Below, in pieces: positions 11,001 through 20,234 of a DNA stretch of 64,000 bases. The notes beneath the pieces were generated by a model. That model was not told where the DNA came from. It searched no databases and was given only the letters and a program-made list of their open reading frames with translations. How positions within the stretch are numbered: the first letter of the stretch is position 1; each line of letters opens with the position of its first letter. Position numbers and translations under genes: made by a program. This DNA comes from Pachypanchax playfairii (lineage: Eukaryota; Chordata; Actinopteri; Cyprinodontiformes; Aplocheilidae), in the NCBI GenBank assembly GCA_006937955.1, contig SSNP01000029.1, positions 4,396,336-4,460,335 of the forward strand. The letters are read 5' to 3'.

Positions 11001-13677
11001 GCTCAGATGAATCATCCACTTCTAATGAGAAATCTAGTAAACTTTATGATGGAGGAAATCCTGCAGAGTTTGCAACTAAACCGATGAAACCCAAACTGCA
11101 GCTGGACTATAATCCAAATGGAACACAGCCAGAGAGGGAACTGGATTCTTGGAGTGACAGATCAGATCAATCATCCTTTTCTGATTCTGATTCTGAGACT
11201 GAACTTCCTGAAATATTTTCAGCAGATACTCCTGTTGTGTCTCAGATGACGCAGAATGAGGCCATTCAACAGTTGGAAGAGGATCTATGTGAAACACAGC
11301 CAGACGAGGAACTGGATTTTTGGAGTAAAGTGGATTCTTTGGGTGACAGCTCAGATCAAACATCCATCTCTTTCTTGCCTGTTTCTAAGAAACTTCTTGA
11401 AATGTTTTTGAAAGAAATTCCTGCTGCGTCTGAGACTACACCAATTACACAGAATGAGGCCATTCAACCATTAGAAGACGATCTAAATGGAACACAGCCA
11501 GAGAGTGAGTTGGATTCTTGGAGTGACAGATCAGATCAATCCGATCAACAGTACATTTCTGATGTTGATTTTGATTCTGAGACTGAACTTCCTGAAATAT
11601 TTTCAGCAGGTTCTCCTGTTGTGCCGCAAAAGACACAGAATAAGGCCATTCAACCATTAGAAGACGATCCAAATGGGACACAGCCAGACAAGGAACTGGA
11701 TTTTTGGAGTAAAGTGGATTCTTTGGGTGACAGCTCAGATCAAACATCCATCTCTTTCTTGCCTGTTTCTAAGAAACTTCTTGAAATGTTTTTGAAAGAA
11801 ATTCCTGCTGCGCCTGAAACTACACCAATTACACAGAATGAGGCCATTCAACCATTAGAAGACGATCTAAATGGAACACAGCCAGAGAGTGAGTTGGATT
11901 CTTGGAGTGACAGATTAGATCAATCCGATCAACAGTACATTTCTGATGTTGATTCTGATTCTGAGACTGAACTTCCTGAAATCTTTTCAGTGGATACTCC
12001 TGTTGTGCCGCAAAAGACACAGAATGAGGCCATTCAACAGTTAGAAGAGGATCCAAGTGAAGTGAGTGTCTTAGATCAACCATCCACTTCAGATCTGGCT
12101 TCTGAGATGGAACCTCTTGAAATTAATTTAACAGGAATTCCTGCTGTGTCTCAAATTACACCGATTAAATCCATTCTGCCTCTGGAGGATAATCAGAATG
12201 AAACACAGCCAGAGAGTGAGTTGGATTCTTGGAGTGACAGATCAGATCAATCCGATCAACAGAACATTTCTGATGTTGATTCTGATTCTGAAATGGAGCA
12301 TCCCGAAATCTTTTCAGCAGATACTCCTGTTGTGTCTCAGATGACACAGAATGAAGCCATTCAACCATTAGAAGAGGATCTAAATGGAACACAGCCAGAG
12401 AGGGAACTGGATTATTGGAGTGACAGATCAGATCAATCGTCCTTTTCTGATTCTGATTCTGAGACTGAACTTCCTGAAATCTTTTCAGTGGATACTCCTG
12501 TTGTGCCGCAAAAGACACAGAATGAGGCCATTCAACAGTTAGAAGAGGATCCAAGTGAAGTGAGTGTCTTAGATCAACCATCCACTTCAGATCTGGCTTC
12601 TGAGATGGAACATCTTGAAATTAATTTAACAGGAATTCCTGCTGTGTCTCAAATTACACCGATTAAATCCATTCTGCCTCTGGAGGATAATCAGAATGAA
12701 ACACAGCCAGAGAGTGAGTTGGATTCTTGGAGTGACAGATCAGATCAATCCGATCAACAGAACATTTCTGATGTTGATTCTGANNNNNNNNNNNAGTGGA
12801 TACTCCTGTTGTGCCGCAAAAGACACAGAATGAGGCCATTCACCAGTTAGAAGAGGATCCAAGTGAAGTGAGTGTCTTAGATCAACCATCCACTTTAGAT
12901 CTGGCTTCTGAGATGGAACCTCTTGAAATTAATTTAACAGGAATTCCTGCTGTGTCTCAAATTACACCGATTAAATCCATTCTGCCTCTGGAGGATAATC
13001 AGAATGAAACACAGCCAGAGAGTGAATTGGATTCTTGGAGTGACAGATCAGATCAATCCGATCAACAGAACATTTCTGATGTTGATTCTGATTCTGAAAT
13101 GGAGCATCCCGAAATCTTTTCAGCAGATACTCCTGTTGTGTCTCAGATGACACAGAATGAGGCCATTCAACCGTTAGAAGAGGATCCAAATGGAACACAG
13201 CCAGAGAGGGAACTGGATTCTTGGAGTGACAGATCAGATCCATCCCCCACTTTAGATTTGTCTTGTACGGAACCTATTAAAATTTGTTTGGCAGGAATTC
13301 CTGCTGTGGTTCGTACTACACCGATGAAACCCAGTCTGCAGCTGGAACATAATCCAGCTGTACATGCTCCTGTTGTGTCTCAAGAGACCATTCAGCATTC
13401 GGAAGATTATCCAGGTGAAACACAGTCAGACAGAGGTAATGATGCTTTTAGTGACTTAGATCAGCCATCCACTTCTGATTTCACATCTCAGACAGAAATT
13501 GATGAAATTTCTCCTGCAAAAAGAGAATCACAGACATCACAGATTTCTCATGAAGTTCCAACTCAGAGCTCCTCTTGGTGGAATCCGTTTGAAAATGGCC
13601 TTTCAAACAGGACTAAATGGACCATCGCTGGTACCGCCTGTGCAGCTCTTGCAGTGGTGTTGTATAAATACTTATAA
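8008..13677 (+). CDS. unrecognised intronless Ser/Asp-rich tandem-repeat protein with C-terminal membrane anchor
   Basis: I do not recognise this family. The ATG at 8008 has a strong start context (A at -3, G at +4) about 55 bases after a TATA-like box. The frame stays open to TAA at 13675-13677 apart from shifts at two assembly gaps (9687 and 12784-12794), so the product is probably near 1,950 residues. The N-terminal part is basic (TKKGNMF...) and followed by a likely helical stretch (PLTYEEMMEEIKDFLKRPPE). The remainder is a long acidic array built around ELDSWSDRSDQ. The C-terminus holds WWNPFENG, then one short hydrophobic segment (TIAGTACAALAVVLY, 13621-13665) and KYL. There is no signal peptide, so it should be tail-anchored with the array in the cytosol. 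The lysine-flanked short anchor would suit the outer mitochondrial or ER membrane. No intron or canonical poly(A) signal was found. Coding status is well supported; function is unknown. Confidence 0.75.
8065..9686 (+). repeat. segmental tandem copy A within the Ser/Asp-rich gene
   Basis: From about 8065 to 9530 this copy pairs with 9689-11170 at roughly 99% identity by eye. The offset is 1624 bases, rising to 1636 after a 12-base insertion in copy B. Beyond 9530 it resembles other units of the array (near 11530) more than the aligned part of copy B. Copy A carries the only start codon and is separated from copy B by a single N. Confidence 0.85.
9689..11170 (+). repeat. segmental tandem copy B within the Ser/Asp-rich gene
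   Basis: This copy starts at the codons for TKKGDMF and lacks the first 19 residues of copy A. It differs from copy A at about 15 substitutions and has one extra 12-base unit encoding NMFS (three tandem copies instead of two, near 10160-10200). It is one reading frame out from copy A across the N at 9687, as expected if that N stands for a gap of unknown length. Confidence 0.85.
11293..12060 (+). repeat. two 384-bp in-frame tandem repeats
   Basis: Units 11293-11676 and 11677-12060 are near-identical and 128 codons long. Each encodes ELDFWSKVDSLGDSSDQ, a short less acidic block (FLPVSKKLLEMFLKEIPAA) and an ELDSWSDR...SDVD...ELPEIFS module. The period was measured from the same codon at 11312 and 11696. 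Confidence 0.8.
12061..13241 (+). repeat. 498-bp in-frame higher-order tandem repeat, about 2.7 units, interrupted by a gap
   Basis: The marker GTCTTAGATCAACC occurs at 12068 and 12566, 498 bases (166 codons) apart, and again at 12874, only 308 bases further because an N run intervenes. Each unit runs through DQPSTSDLASEME, a SILPLEDNQNETQPESELD block, SDVDSDSEMEHPEIFSADTP and a second TQNEAIQ module. The third unit is followed to about 13241, after which the sequence becomes unique. Confidence 0.85.
12784..12794. other. assembly gap (11 N) inside the coding array; single N also at 9687 and 13752
   Basis: The 11 N replace part of a 498-bp repeat unit and shift the reading frame. The single N at 9687 lies at the copy A/copy B junction, and the one at 13752 lies in the left arm of the fold-back repeat. 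All undetermined bases of the window are in or just beside the repeat gene, so the local structure is uncertain. Confidence 0.95.
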
Positions 13678-13743
13678 ACCCACAGCTGCACAAAATCAGC
13701 ATCCATTTTAAAATGATGCTTTTTTTCCTGTCATATAAGTATT

Positions 13744-13917
13744 CATTAGATNGAATTCGAATTATTTGATGGCAGTTTTTCCACCCAAAAAATATACTTT
13801 GGCTGTACGCAAATCATCTATATTACATTTTATGGACATACACGATTTGCATGCAGCCAGTACATATATTTTTTGGGTGGAAAAACTGCCATCAAATAAT
13901 TCTTGTTCATCTAATGA
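13744..13917. repeat. fold-back inverted repeat (hairpin MITE-like)
   Basis: The left arm contains ATTATTTGATGGCAGTTTTT followed by CCACCCAAAA, and the right arm holds the reverse complement. The pairing continues inward through GGCTG-A-GCAAATC motifs and outward to CATTAGAT, so about 75-80 bases per arm can pair around a loop of roughly 15-20 bases centred near 13831. It starts 66 bases after the stop codon of the Ser/Asp-rich gene and may lie in its 3' UTR. One N is in the left arm. Confidence 0.75.
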
Positions 13918-13929
13918 CTCATTTTTTGT

Positions 13930-14424
13930 GCTGCTCATGTAAGGGTTTTTTACTCTGGGTGCTCCAGTTTTTCCCATAGGCAAAAAAAAAAACTTGATAC
14001 ATTAATTGGTGACACGAAATTGGCCCTCAGTATAAGTGTGTGAATGATTGTAATCTGGGGTTCGAACTGTTACTTGATAATATATAAAATTTGTGACAGA
14101 ATATTGTTCTAGAATTGACATTCAACATTCTGTGATGTAATAGGACTTTGACATTGCTTTGCCTGTTACGTTTGAGTTTTCTGGAACACAGGTTCTTCAG
14201 GGCTGCACTGTGGGTTTTCTCCGGGGGCTCCGGTTTCCTCCCATAGACAAAAAAATTTGATTAAGGTTAATTCGTAACTTTAAGGGCTGCACGGTGGCAC
14301 AGTTGGTAGCACGTTTGCTTTGCAATGAGAACGTCCTGGGTTTGAGTTAGCATGTTCTTCATGTGCATGTGTGGGTTTTCTCCGGGGGTTCCGGTTTCCT
14401 CCCATAGACAAAAAAATTTGATGA
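13930..14424. repeat. three degenerate copies of a common fish interspersed repeat
   Basis: The segment CTCCGGGGG-TCCGGTTTCC followed by TCCCATAGACA occurs at about 14219-14261 and again 161 bases later at 14380-14422. A more decayed relative (GGGTGCTCCAGTTTTTCCC) is at about 13957. The last full copy starts GGCTGCACGGTGGCACAG at about 14284. I know this type as an abundant dispersed repeat of fish genomes, but I do not assign a family name. Confidence 0.55.
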
Positions 14425-15127
14425 AAGAGGCCATTCCATTAAAAATGTTTTTTCTGAGGTTTTTCTGAGGTTTCTGAAGAGATTCTGTCCTGTTCCCATT
14501 TAAGTTCTGGGGAACTCTGGGGTTGATGTGAAACATCTGCAGGGGAGCACAAGATATGATACTATTTAAATATAAATAAATAATAAATACATAGATAAAT
14601 AGATAATAAATAAAGAGAATAAATGGAGTTTTAATACATGACATGAAAACAGAGTCTTATACAGTCTGATACAGCTACTCCTCAAAGAACCAGAAAGCTG
14701 AAGATGGATGGAATAACTTCATCTCTCTAAATGGAATATCAAAACCAGGGCTTGCCGGATTTCAGAGGTAAGACTGGACATTATTTGTTTTTGACAAAAT
14801 ACATATTTTGTACCGTATGTCCACCAGCCTTCTAACATGAGCTACATAGGAACACCGGTGTTTATTTATCTGACACTTTAGAAATTATATATCCCATAAC
14901 ATTGAGTACAGCTGACAGAAGAGTGTTAAGGTAGAAATAAATAATATTACTGGTTTAAACTCCCCGTTGATGAACTTACTCACGATTTCTGCAGCTTTGG
15001 TTCATTATCAACAGAAGTGTTTGTGTGATTTCAAAATAAATGTTTATCAGCTCTCTGGGGTGAGAACGGGAATAAATTGTGAAGTAAAAGTTAATGTGAA
15101 TAAAATGTGAAGAAGAATTAAGAGAAT
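14425..15127. other. non-coding, AT-rich
   Basis: A run of AAATA-type units lies at about 14568-14620. A donor-like GGTAAG at about 14768 could belong to a 5' exon of the THAP/nfil3-like locus, but no coding frame supports it. I see nothing else. Confidence 0.4.
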
Positions 15128-16437
15128 ATGACTAATAATCTTTTTATTTTTTGTGTAGACTCTAAAATCTCTTGTTTTGGATTTAAAAGGTTTTCCAAAT
15201 TGACATCAGGAGAAAGTGGAAGGTGTCTGAAGAAGAGATGGTTTCACAGACCAAGAGTCTTCGTTCTCTGCAGTGAACATTTCAAACCAGAAGATTTTAA
15301 TCCAACTGGTCACATCATCATACTGAGAGAGCCCTCAAGCATGGAGGTGGCTGGACTGGAAAGCAACATGATTCCCAAAGGAATTCGTAATGAAATTCCC
15401 AATGGAATGCCATGTGGTGCTTACCATGGCAGCCACACCACTCAGGTTCCCCCTCACCAGCAACACAGCCCACTGGCTGAAAGTGCCAGGGGCATCAACA
15501 GCAGCAGTCCTACTCCTCAGGCCACCTCTGCACAGAGGAGCATCATTTTGTACCGTTCCAGCAGCAGCTATTATCCCATGGAGAGCCAAAGGCCAGAGGA
15601 CCAGCAGTCCCAGCAGGGCAGACGACCTCAGCAAGTTTTACCCTCCAAGTTTTCTGACTGCTCAGTGGTCATCACTGAGGTTGAGGCTAGAGAGGACAAA
15701 GACCGCCGACTCTCCGCAGTACGAGTACACCAACGATCCTGGTGAGTCCTCAGAGGAGCTGCAACAACGGTACAGTCACAAATCCCAACAGTCACATGAG
15801 AACCTTCTCTGCTGCAGCTATCAGGCTCAGGAGAACGTTCTTCAGCACACTGAGAACCACCAGAACTCTTTTGCCCCTGACCTTATCCATAGTGAGGAGG
15901 GTAAGTCCTTCATACAGCACAACAGATACCTCAACACACTGGATGAAGAGCCACCAGTGCTGACCTATGAAGGAGGTTCCCGAGCTGATGGTTTCTATCA
16001 AGAGAACTCTTTCACTAAAGACACCTCCTCAAGTGATGGAGACCCTCGGAGCTCTGATAAAGACGGCTCCACAGATGATGAATCACCCTCCTCATCCTCC
16101 TCAGAGAGCTGCTGGTTTGCATGGAGACTTTCAAGTTGAGGTCAAAACCACTGCGCTGCCCCACAAGCTCCGCCTCAAGTACAGAGCTTTGTCCAATGGA
16201 GTGGCTGGAGCTCAGGTGGAAGGACTGATGAGCAGCTCCATGTCCCCTTCACCCACTCTGCCCCAGCACCCATACTTGGCTCTGCCCAGCAACCCTCACA
16301 GCAGCCAGGCCAACGGAGAGAACAAAGAGCTTCAGACTGACTTTGTAGAAGAAGTCAATCCTCAGGTGAAGGAGGCTAAAAAGGAAGGAGCGAAGAAAGG
16401 ATCCCAAGAGAGTCTGCGGGAGGGGTGGATGCAATAA
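15128..16437 (+). pseudogene. broken chimeric locus: THAP zinc-finger piece followed by nfil3-like sequence
   Basis: An exon with acceptor AG at 15157-15158 opens with CFGFKRFSK and LCSEHFKPEDFNPTGHI. This is the C-terminal half of a THAP domain, with the second zinc-ligand pair CxxH. Near 15335 the similarity changes to sequence resembling teleost NFIL3-like repressors: a Ser/Gln-rich stretch, an acidic Ser cluster and LPHKLRLKYRALSNG, which matches the ALPHKLR element of NFIL3. The similarity runs through three frames, with shifts near 15705 and 16110. No bZIP region was found. Without it and with two frameshifts I call it a pseudogene, but assembly errors could explain the shifts because other bases nearby are unresolved. 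The nfil3 assignment is from memory of the family and is moderate. Confidence 0.5.
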
Positions 16438-16438
16438 A
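16433..16438 (+). terminator. AATAAA overlapping the stop codon of the nfil3-like frame
   Basis: The TAA stop at 16435-16437 lies inside an AATAAA hexamer, and a second AATAAA follows at about 16465. This is a poly(A) signal only if the locus is transcribed. Confidence 0.3.
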
Positions 16439-16439
16439 A

Positions 16440-17494
16440 GACGAGATTTTTACATAAAAACCCTAAATAAACCAAAACAAAACCTGACATTTAAAATGAT
16501 GTGAAATGTTAATGTGTTTGTGAGAAATATGTTCAGAGACTTTCCTGGTGTAAAATACAACTTTTACTGACAACACTGTGTTGTATTTATGAATCGCGCT
16601 GGTTCTGAAAACAAATTTCATGATATTTTCAATTTGGTGAAATGTCAACAAGTTTTTTCAATCTATTTTAAACAAATTTAGCAGTAATGTTTAGTTTTAT
16701 TCTGTTACAATCATTTTAAAACTTTAAACAAACAGAAAACAGAACAAAATAAATGGCAATTTTGAATGCTGATTAATTTCAAGCAGATATTTTTTAAAAG
16801 GGACATGAGGGGAAAAAACTCAAAGGTGTAACTCTGCTTCTATCACAACACACACACACAAAATAAATACATTAAAAAGGTAAATAAAACCAAAGCCTTT
16901 TTGCTTGAAGAACAAAAAATTTTTTTTAAATAATCAAAAAGAACCTGTTTTTTCTTTGTGTCTAGTGCCACCTACTGGTTACACAACCAGTTTACGATGT
17001 AATAAAACTGTCACCATGGAGACTTTTACAGGAATTAAAAGCTACATTTCAACTTATTCAAAATATTTAAATTAAGTATGTAATGTTTATTTATACAGTT
17101 ACGATCACCATTCACCAATAAATATCACAATAAATAAATAAAATAAAAAACATTCAAATATTAAATAGACATTAAAAATGTAGAGAATGTTTTAAAACAA
17201 ATGATAATATTTTAGTAAAAAATAAGTTTGTCATGATTTAAAAGGACCTTAGCTGTCAAATCAAATCAATGACAACACATTTTTAAAAATACAATCTGTT
17301 GAATTTTAATTCTTCAGAGAAAATATTTAGAACTTTTCCTCTTTGTCAAACGTATTATATTACAAATTCATATAGTAGTAAAAACTAATGCACAAAATAT
17401 TGATTTTAGTGTAAATCAGGAAAACTTCTATTACAGCTCACATTCTGATGTGAAAACAAACACTAGATGCTGATACTGTCGAACAGGTAACAAC
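16440..17494. other. intergenic, AT-rich, no gene seen
   Basis: No coding similarity was found on either strand. A short CA run lies near 16848 and several A- and T-runs are present. The only motif that stands out is the CTCF-type core listed separately at 16966. Confidence 0.5.
16966..16978 (-). promoter_or_regulatory. CTCF-type core motif
   Basis: Read on the minus strand this is CCAGTAGGTGGCA, a full match to the CTCF core CCASYAGRKGGCR. Occupancy is not shown by sequence. Confidence 0.4.
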
Positions 17495-17690
17495 TCACCT
17501 GCAAAACAAATAGTATCACTAGATGTTCCTTGGCTTCAACACGCCTGGTTTGGATGAGCAGGTCAGGCCTTTGTAGAATTTGTTGACATTATAAAGGAAT
17601 TAAATCATTTCAGTCAGGTGTTTTGGAGTTGAAAAACATCTACAACATGAAGGACAGCAGCTCTCGAGGACTGGAGACTGAAACCCCGGG
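17495..17690. mobile_element. hAT-type MITE fragment of fish
   Basis: The right part carries CAGTCAGGTGTTTTGGAG, ACATCTACAACATGAAGGAC and AGCTCTCGAGGACTGGAG. The left part holds the inverted counterpart in decayed form (CACCTGCAAAACAAATAG, AACACGCCTGG). This pattern is an abundant fish hAT-derived MITE. The outer left terminus is missing. Confidence 0.5.
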
Positions 17691-17712
17691 TTCAGACACT
17701 TCACCTGTCTTC

Positions 17713-17892
17713 CCTGTTTAGTGGTGGTCAGAAGGTTCGGTGGCAGCTGTGCAATGGCAGGCTTGTTTCTATCAGCCTGCTCCAGCTGTGGTTATGTAGT
17801 TTATCACAACTGACAACTTGTAGCATGAAGCGCTTTGTGTGTTGTCTTGACTACTGAAAGCTCTTTACAAATAAAAGACCATTTATCACTTC
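17713..17892 (+). repeat. dispersed fish repeat ending AAGCGCTTTG...CCATTTATC
   Basis: The 3' part (GAAGCGCTTTGTGTG, CTCTTTACAAATAAAAGACC, then ATTTATC) resembles the tail of a very common fish interspersed element. The family name is not assigned. Confidence 0.4.
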
Positions 17893-18129
17893 CTGTACCC
17901 CCTGCAGCTCTTCTGACAGGAATTTCATACCATTTCTGTTAGAAAACCCATCAAAGTAAATATGAACAAATTATAAAATGGTAGAGTTGCTTTATTAGTG
18001 AATATTTGAAAGTAAATATATACAGGAAGTGCTTATAATAAACAAAACAAAACCATAAAAACATTTTTATGCTGCAAATATTTCAACTATCACGGTCATG
18101 GTGAGGTTACTCCTGCTGACTTGAGCCAA

Positions 18130-18225
18130 CTATTTTCTTCTTCTCTCTGCGTCCTTGGGGAAGCCATACATTCTGATTTCTCTCTCAGACCGATTGCTAC
18201 ATCCATATGCAACGCAGCCAACCAT
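18130..18225 (-). pseudogene. N-terminal exon of a THAP-domain gene, interrupted by a stop
   Basis: Read on the minus strand from 18225, the frame gives MVGCVAYGCSNRS, then RMYGFPKDAERRRK and a TAG stop. This is the start of a THAP zinc finger: the C-x4-C pair, the N-R after it, and the FPKD...RRRKW signature. The stop sits exactly where the invariant tryptophan (TGG) is expected, and in-frame LAQVSR, also THAP-like, follows it. The frame was too short to stand out as an ORF. No second exon was found further along the minus strand, so I call it a decayed fragment. Confidence 0.7.
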
Positions 18226-18229
18226 GGTA

Positions 18230-19640
18230 AGATAATCAACCTATAAAAGTATTATTAAAATACAATTTTTGTACAATATTGAACAAAACCAAAAATAGAG
18301 ATATAAAATTACATTTTAAAATTTTATCCAACCATAAAATTTGTAATTTCAATTTTTAACCCACTGACTGAAATTTTATTTGAAATCAAGACAAGAAACA
18401 AAAACTATTCAAAATAAGAAAGTTATTCAAAAGAGTTTTTTTAGGTCTTTATTAGGCACATTGCTCAAATTTGTTGAGATTCAGCTTATTGGTGCATAAT
18501 AACTAAACAGAATGTTGGTAAAAATGCTTTATTAAAAATGCTATATATATATATATATGCCATACAGTTTTATTGAAATTTTCTTTTTTAATTAATGAGT
18601 TACTATTAGTCAGACTATAGAAGCCTGAAAAACTGGGTTATATACATGTACCATGTTCACATAATAATATAAAGTAATAATTGTAAACTGTATTCTACTG
18701 AACATAACAGGTCATCATTCAAAGCATAAACAGCTACATATTTTCTTCAAGGTAAGCTGGAGCAGAGATGTTGCATTATCATTCTAGCTTTCAGAAAACC
18801 ACTTTAAATGATTACAACTCGAGTTTAGGGCTTCTTGTAGGACATAAAGTTACTAAATATGCTTATATTGAGCAGTGTGTTGCATTACTACATCAAATAT
18901 ATTGCTATAATATATTACAGCGTAAAGTCTGCAGAACAATCTCAGTGGTACAAGGCTTGCTATCCAAAGGAATGCACATTTGTTGTTTAACATTTGTTAA
19001 AATTTTCATTACATTTCATGCTTTTTTTAAATTTTCATCTATAATTTTACATTTCTGTGCATCAATGGTGACTCAAAAAGAAGGAAAAATAGTATGAGGA
19101 ACATTACCAGATGAATTAAATACTTTAATATATGTTTTATATAAACATCCCATGATCGTTTGAAAATCTGTGATTTTTTTCAAAAACTTGTCATGTAATT
19201 CAGACTATGACAGCAGGTTTACTCTGTTATTGCATGGTTGAATCACCTGACATTATTTCCAGCAGTCAGTCGCAGTCAAAATGAAATAAAGACTGCACTG
19301 TTCCCACCAAGATTTTCGCCTTTAACAGACAGTTGGTAGCACGTAATTAAACCTTTATTTAAAGATTATAGTTTTTAGATAATCTTGTTGTTATTATTTA
19401 TTTTAATGGAAAAACTATTGTTTAAAAATTTTTAAAAAGAAAAAAAAACAACTTGGATGCATTCTGAAATACACAGAACAACGCTGCCCCCTGCTGGACA
19501 AACAGCTACACAAACGTAGGAGAGACAAACAGTTGACATTCAGTTTATACTGTAAGAAACACTTTATATATGTTAACATCAAGTTTAAAAGTAAAAGTCA
19601 TTGTGTATTTTGTCAAAATTGTGTTTCATGTGTTGAATTT
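18230..19640. other. intergenic, AT-rich, no gene seen
   Basis: A TA microsatellite lies at about 18542-18559. Open frames here, including 18768-19097, have low-complexity codon content and no family signature. A CTCF-type core lies at 19485. Confidence 0.5.
19485..19497 (-). promoter_or_regulatory. CTCF-type core motif upstream of cln8
   Basis: On the minus strand this reads CCAGCAGGGGGCA, a full match to CCASYAGRKGGCR, about 200-300 bases upstream of the cln8 promoter. Confidence 0.45.
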
Positions 19641-19674
19641 TGTCATTTTTCCGTGTCTAAGGATAGACAGAGAC

Positions 19675-19879
19675 AAAAACCAATAGGAACAGCTTCTGAG
19701 AAGTACTAACCAATGGGATGGCTGAACTTTGTAAGGAGGCGTGACTTCCTGTTTGGATGTCATGTGACTAAATTGAAATCGTATGATGTGAGAGTTCCTG
19801 TTGTAGGTCGATGACACTCGAAAACTGATCTCTATTTTGCTTTGCACTCTGTCTGCGGGCGTTAAAATGTAGTTTTATG
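19675..19879 (+). promoter_or_regulatory. cln8 promoter and non-coding first exon
   Basis: Two CCAAT boxes (19680-19684 and 19710-19714), an ETS-like CTTCCTG (about 19745) and the E-box GTCATGTGAC (19759-19768) precede a likely non-coding exon that ends at 19879 with donor ATG|GTGAGT. The E-box differs from the CLEAR element GTCACGTGAC at one base, which would fit TFEB-family control of a lysosome-related gene. That last point is inference. Confidence 0.5.
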
Positions 19880-20208
19880 GTGAGTAAACGTTCTTAATCG
19901 TTCTTATTATTTTGTCCGCTTGTCTCGACCGGATGTTTTGCCACAGAAATTCACAACATCAACATTTTTTTAAAAAATGTCGTCTGTCAGGTTTGCTGGA
20001 GTGCTCCCTACCTTCAGCGTGTCTTTTATAAGTAAATATAGATAATAAGCAAGAACAAACCGTTGATGCTGCATATTTAAGTTTTATAAGGTTTTTATGT
20101 CACATATAATTCGTGTTCTATCAGTAAAAGTGGCTGTTCTTTGTTTTGCAGGTGACACACACACCATGTCTGTACAATCTGAAGCTCCCAGGTGAAACCT
20201 CCCAGTAA
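19867..20208 (+). promoter_or_regulatory. upstream ORFs in the cln8 leader
   Basis: A start-stop element ATGTAG is at 19867-19872. An ATG forms the last three bases of exon 1 (19877-19879). Joined to exon 2, which starts at 20152, it gives a 19-codon uORF ending TAA at 20206-20208. A third uORF of nine codons runs from 20166 to 20195, in the frame of the main ORF but closed by TGA. All depend on the inferred splice and transcription start. Confidence 0.45.
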
Positions 20209-20234
20209 AGGTCCAGGTTCCTCCTTCAGACATC

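Noticed and set aside
12061..13241. Direct repeats that could suggest a CRISPR-like or satellite array
   Set aside because: Units are contiguous, hundreds of bases long, without unique spacers, and in frame in a eukaryotic gene; it is a coding tandem repeat.
9440..13243. Several minus-strand open frames of 84-138 codons across the Ser/Asp-rich gene
   Set aside because: They repeat with the same periods as the plus-strand gene and read as its antisense (HSKNP, FHLD motifs); they lack promoters and any family signature.
15335..15634. Minus-strand 99-codon frame opposite the nfil3-like sequence
   Set aside because: Antisense shadow of the plus-strand coding similarity.
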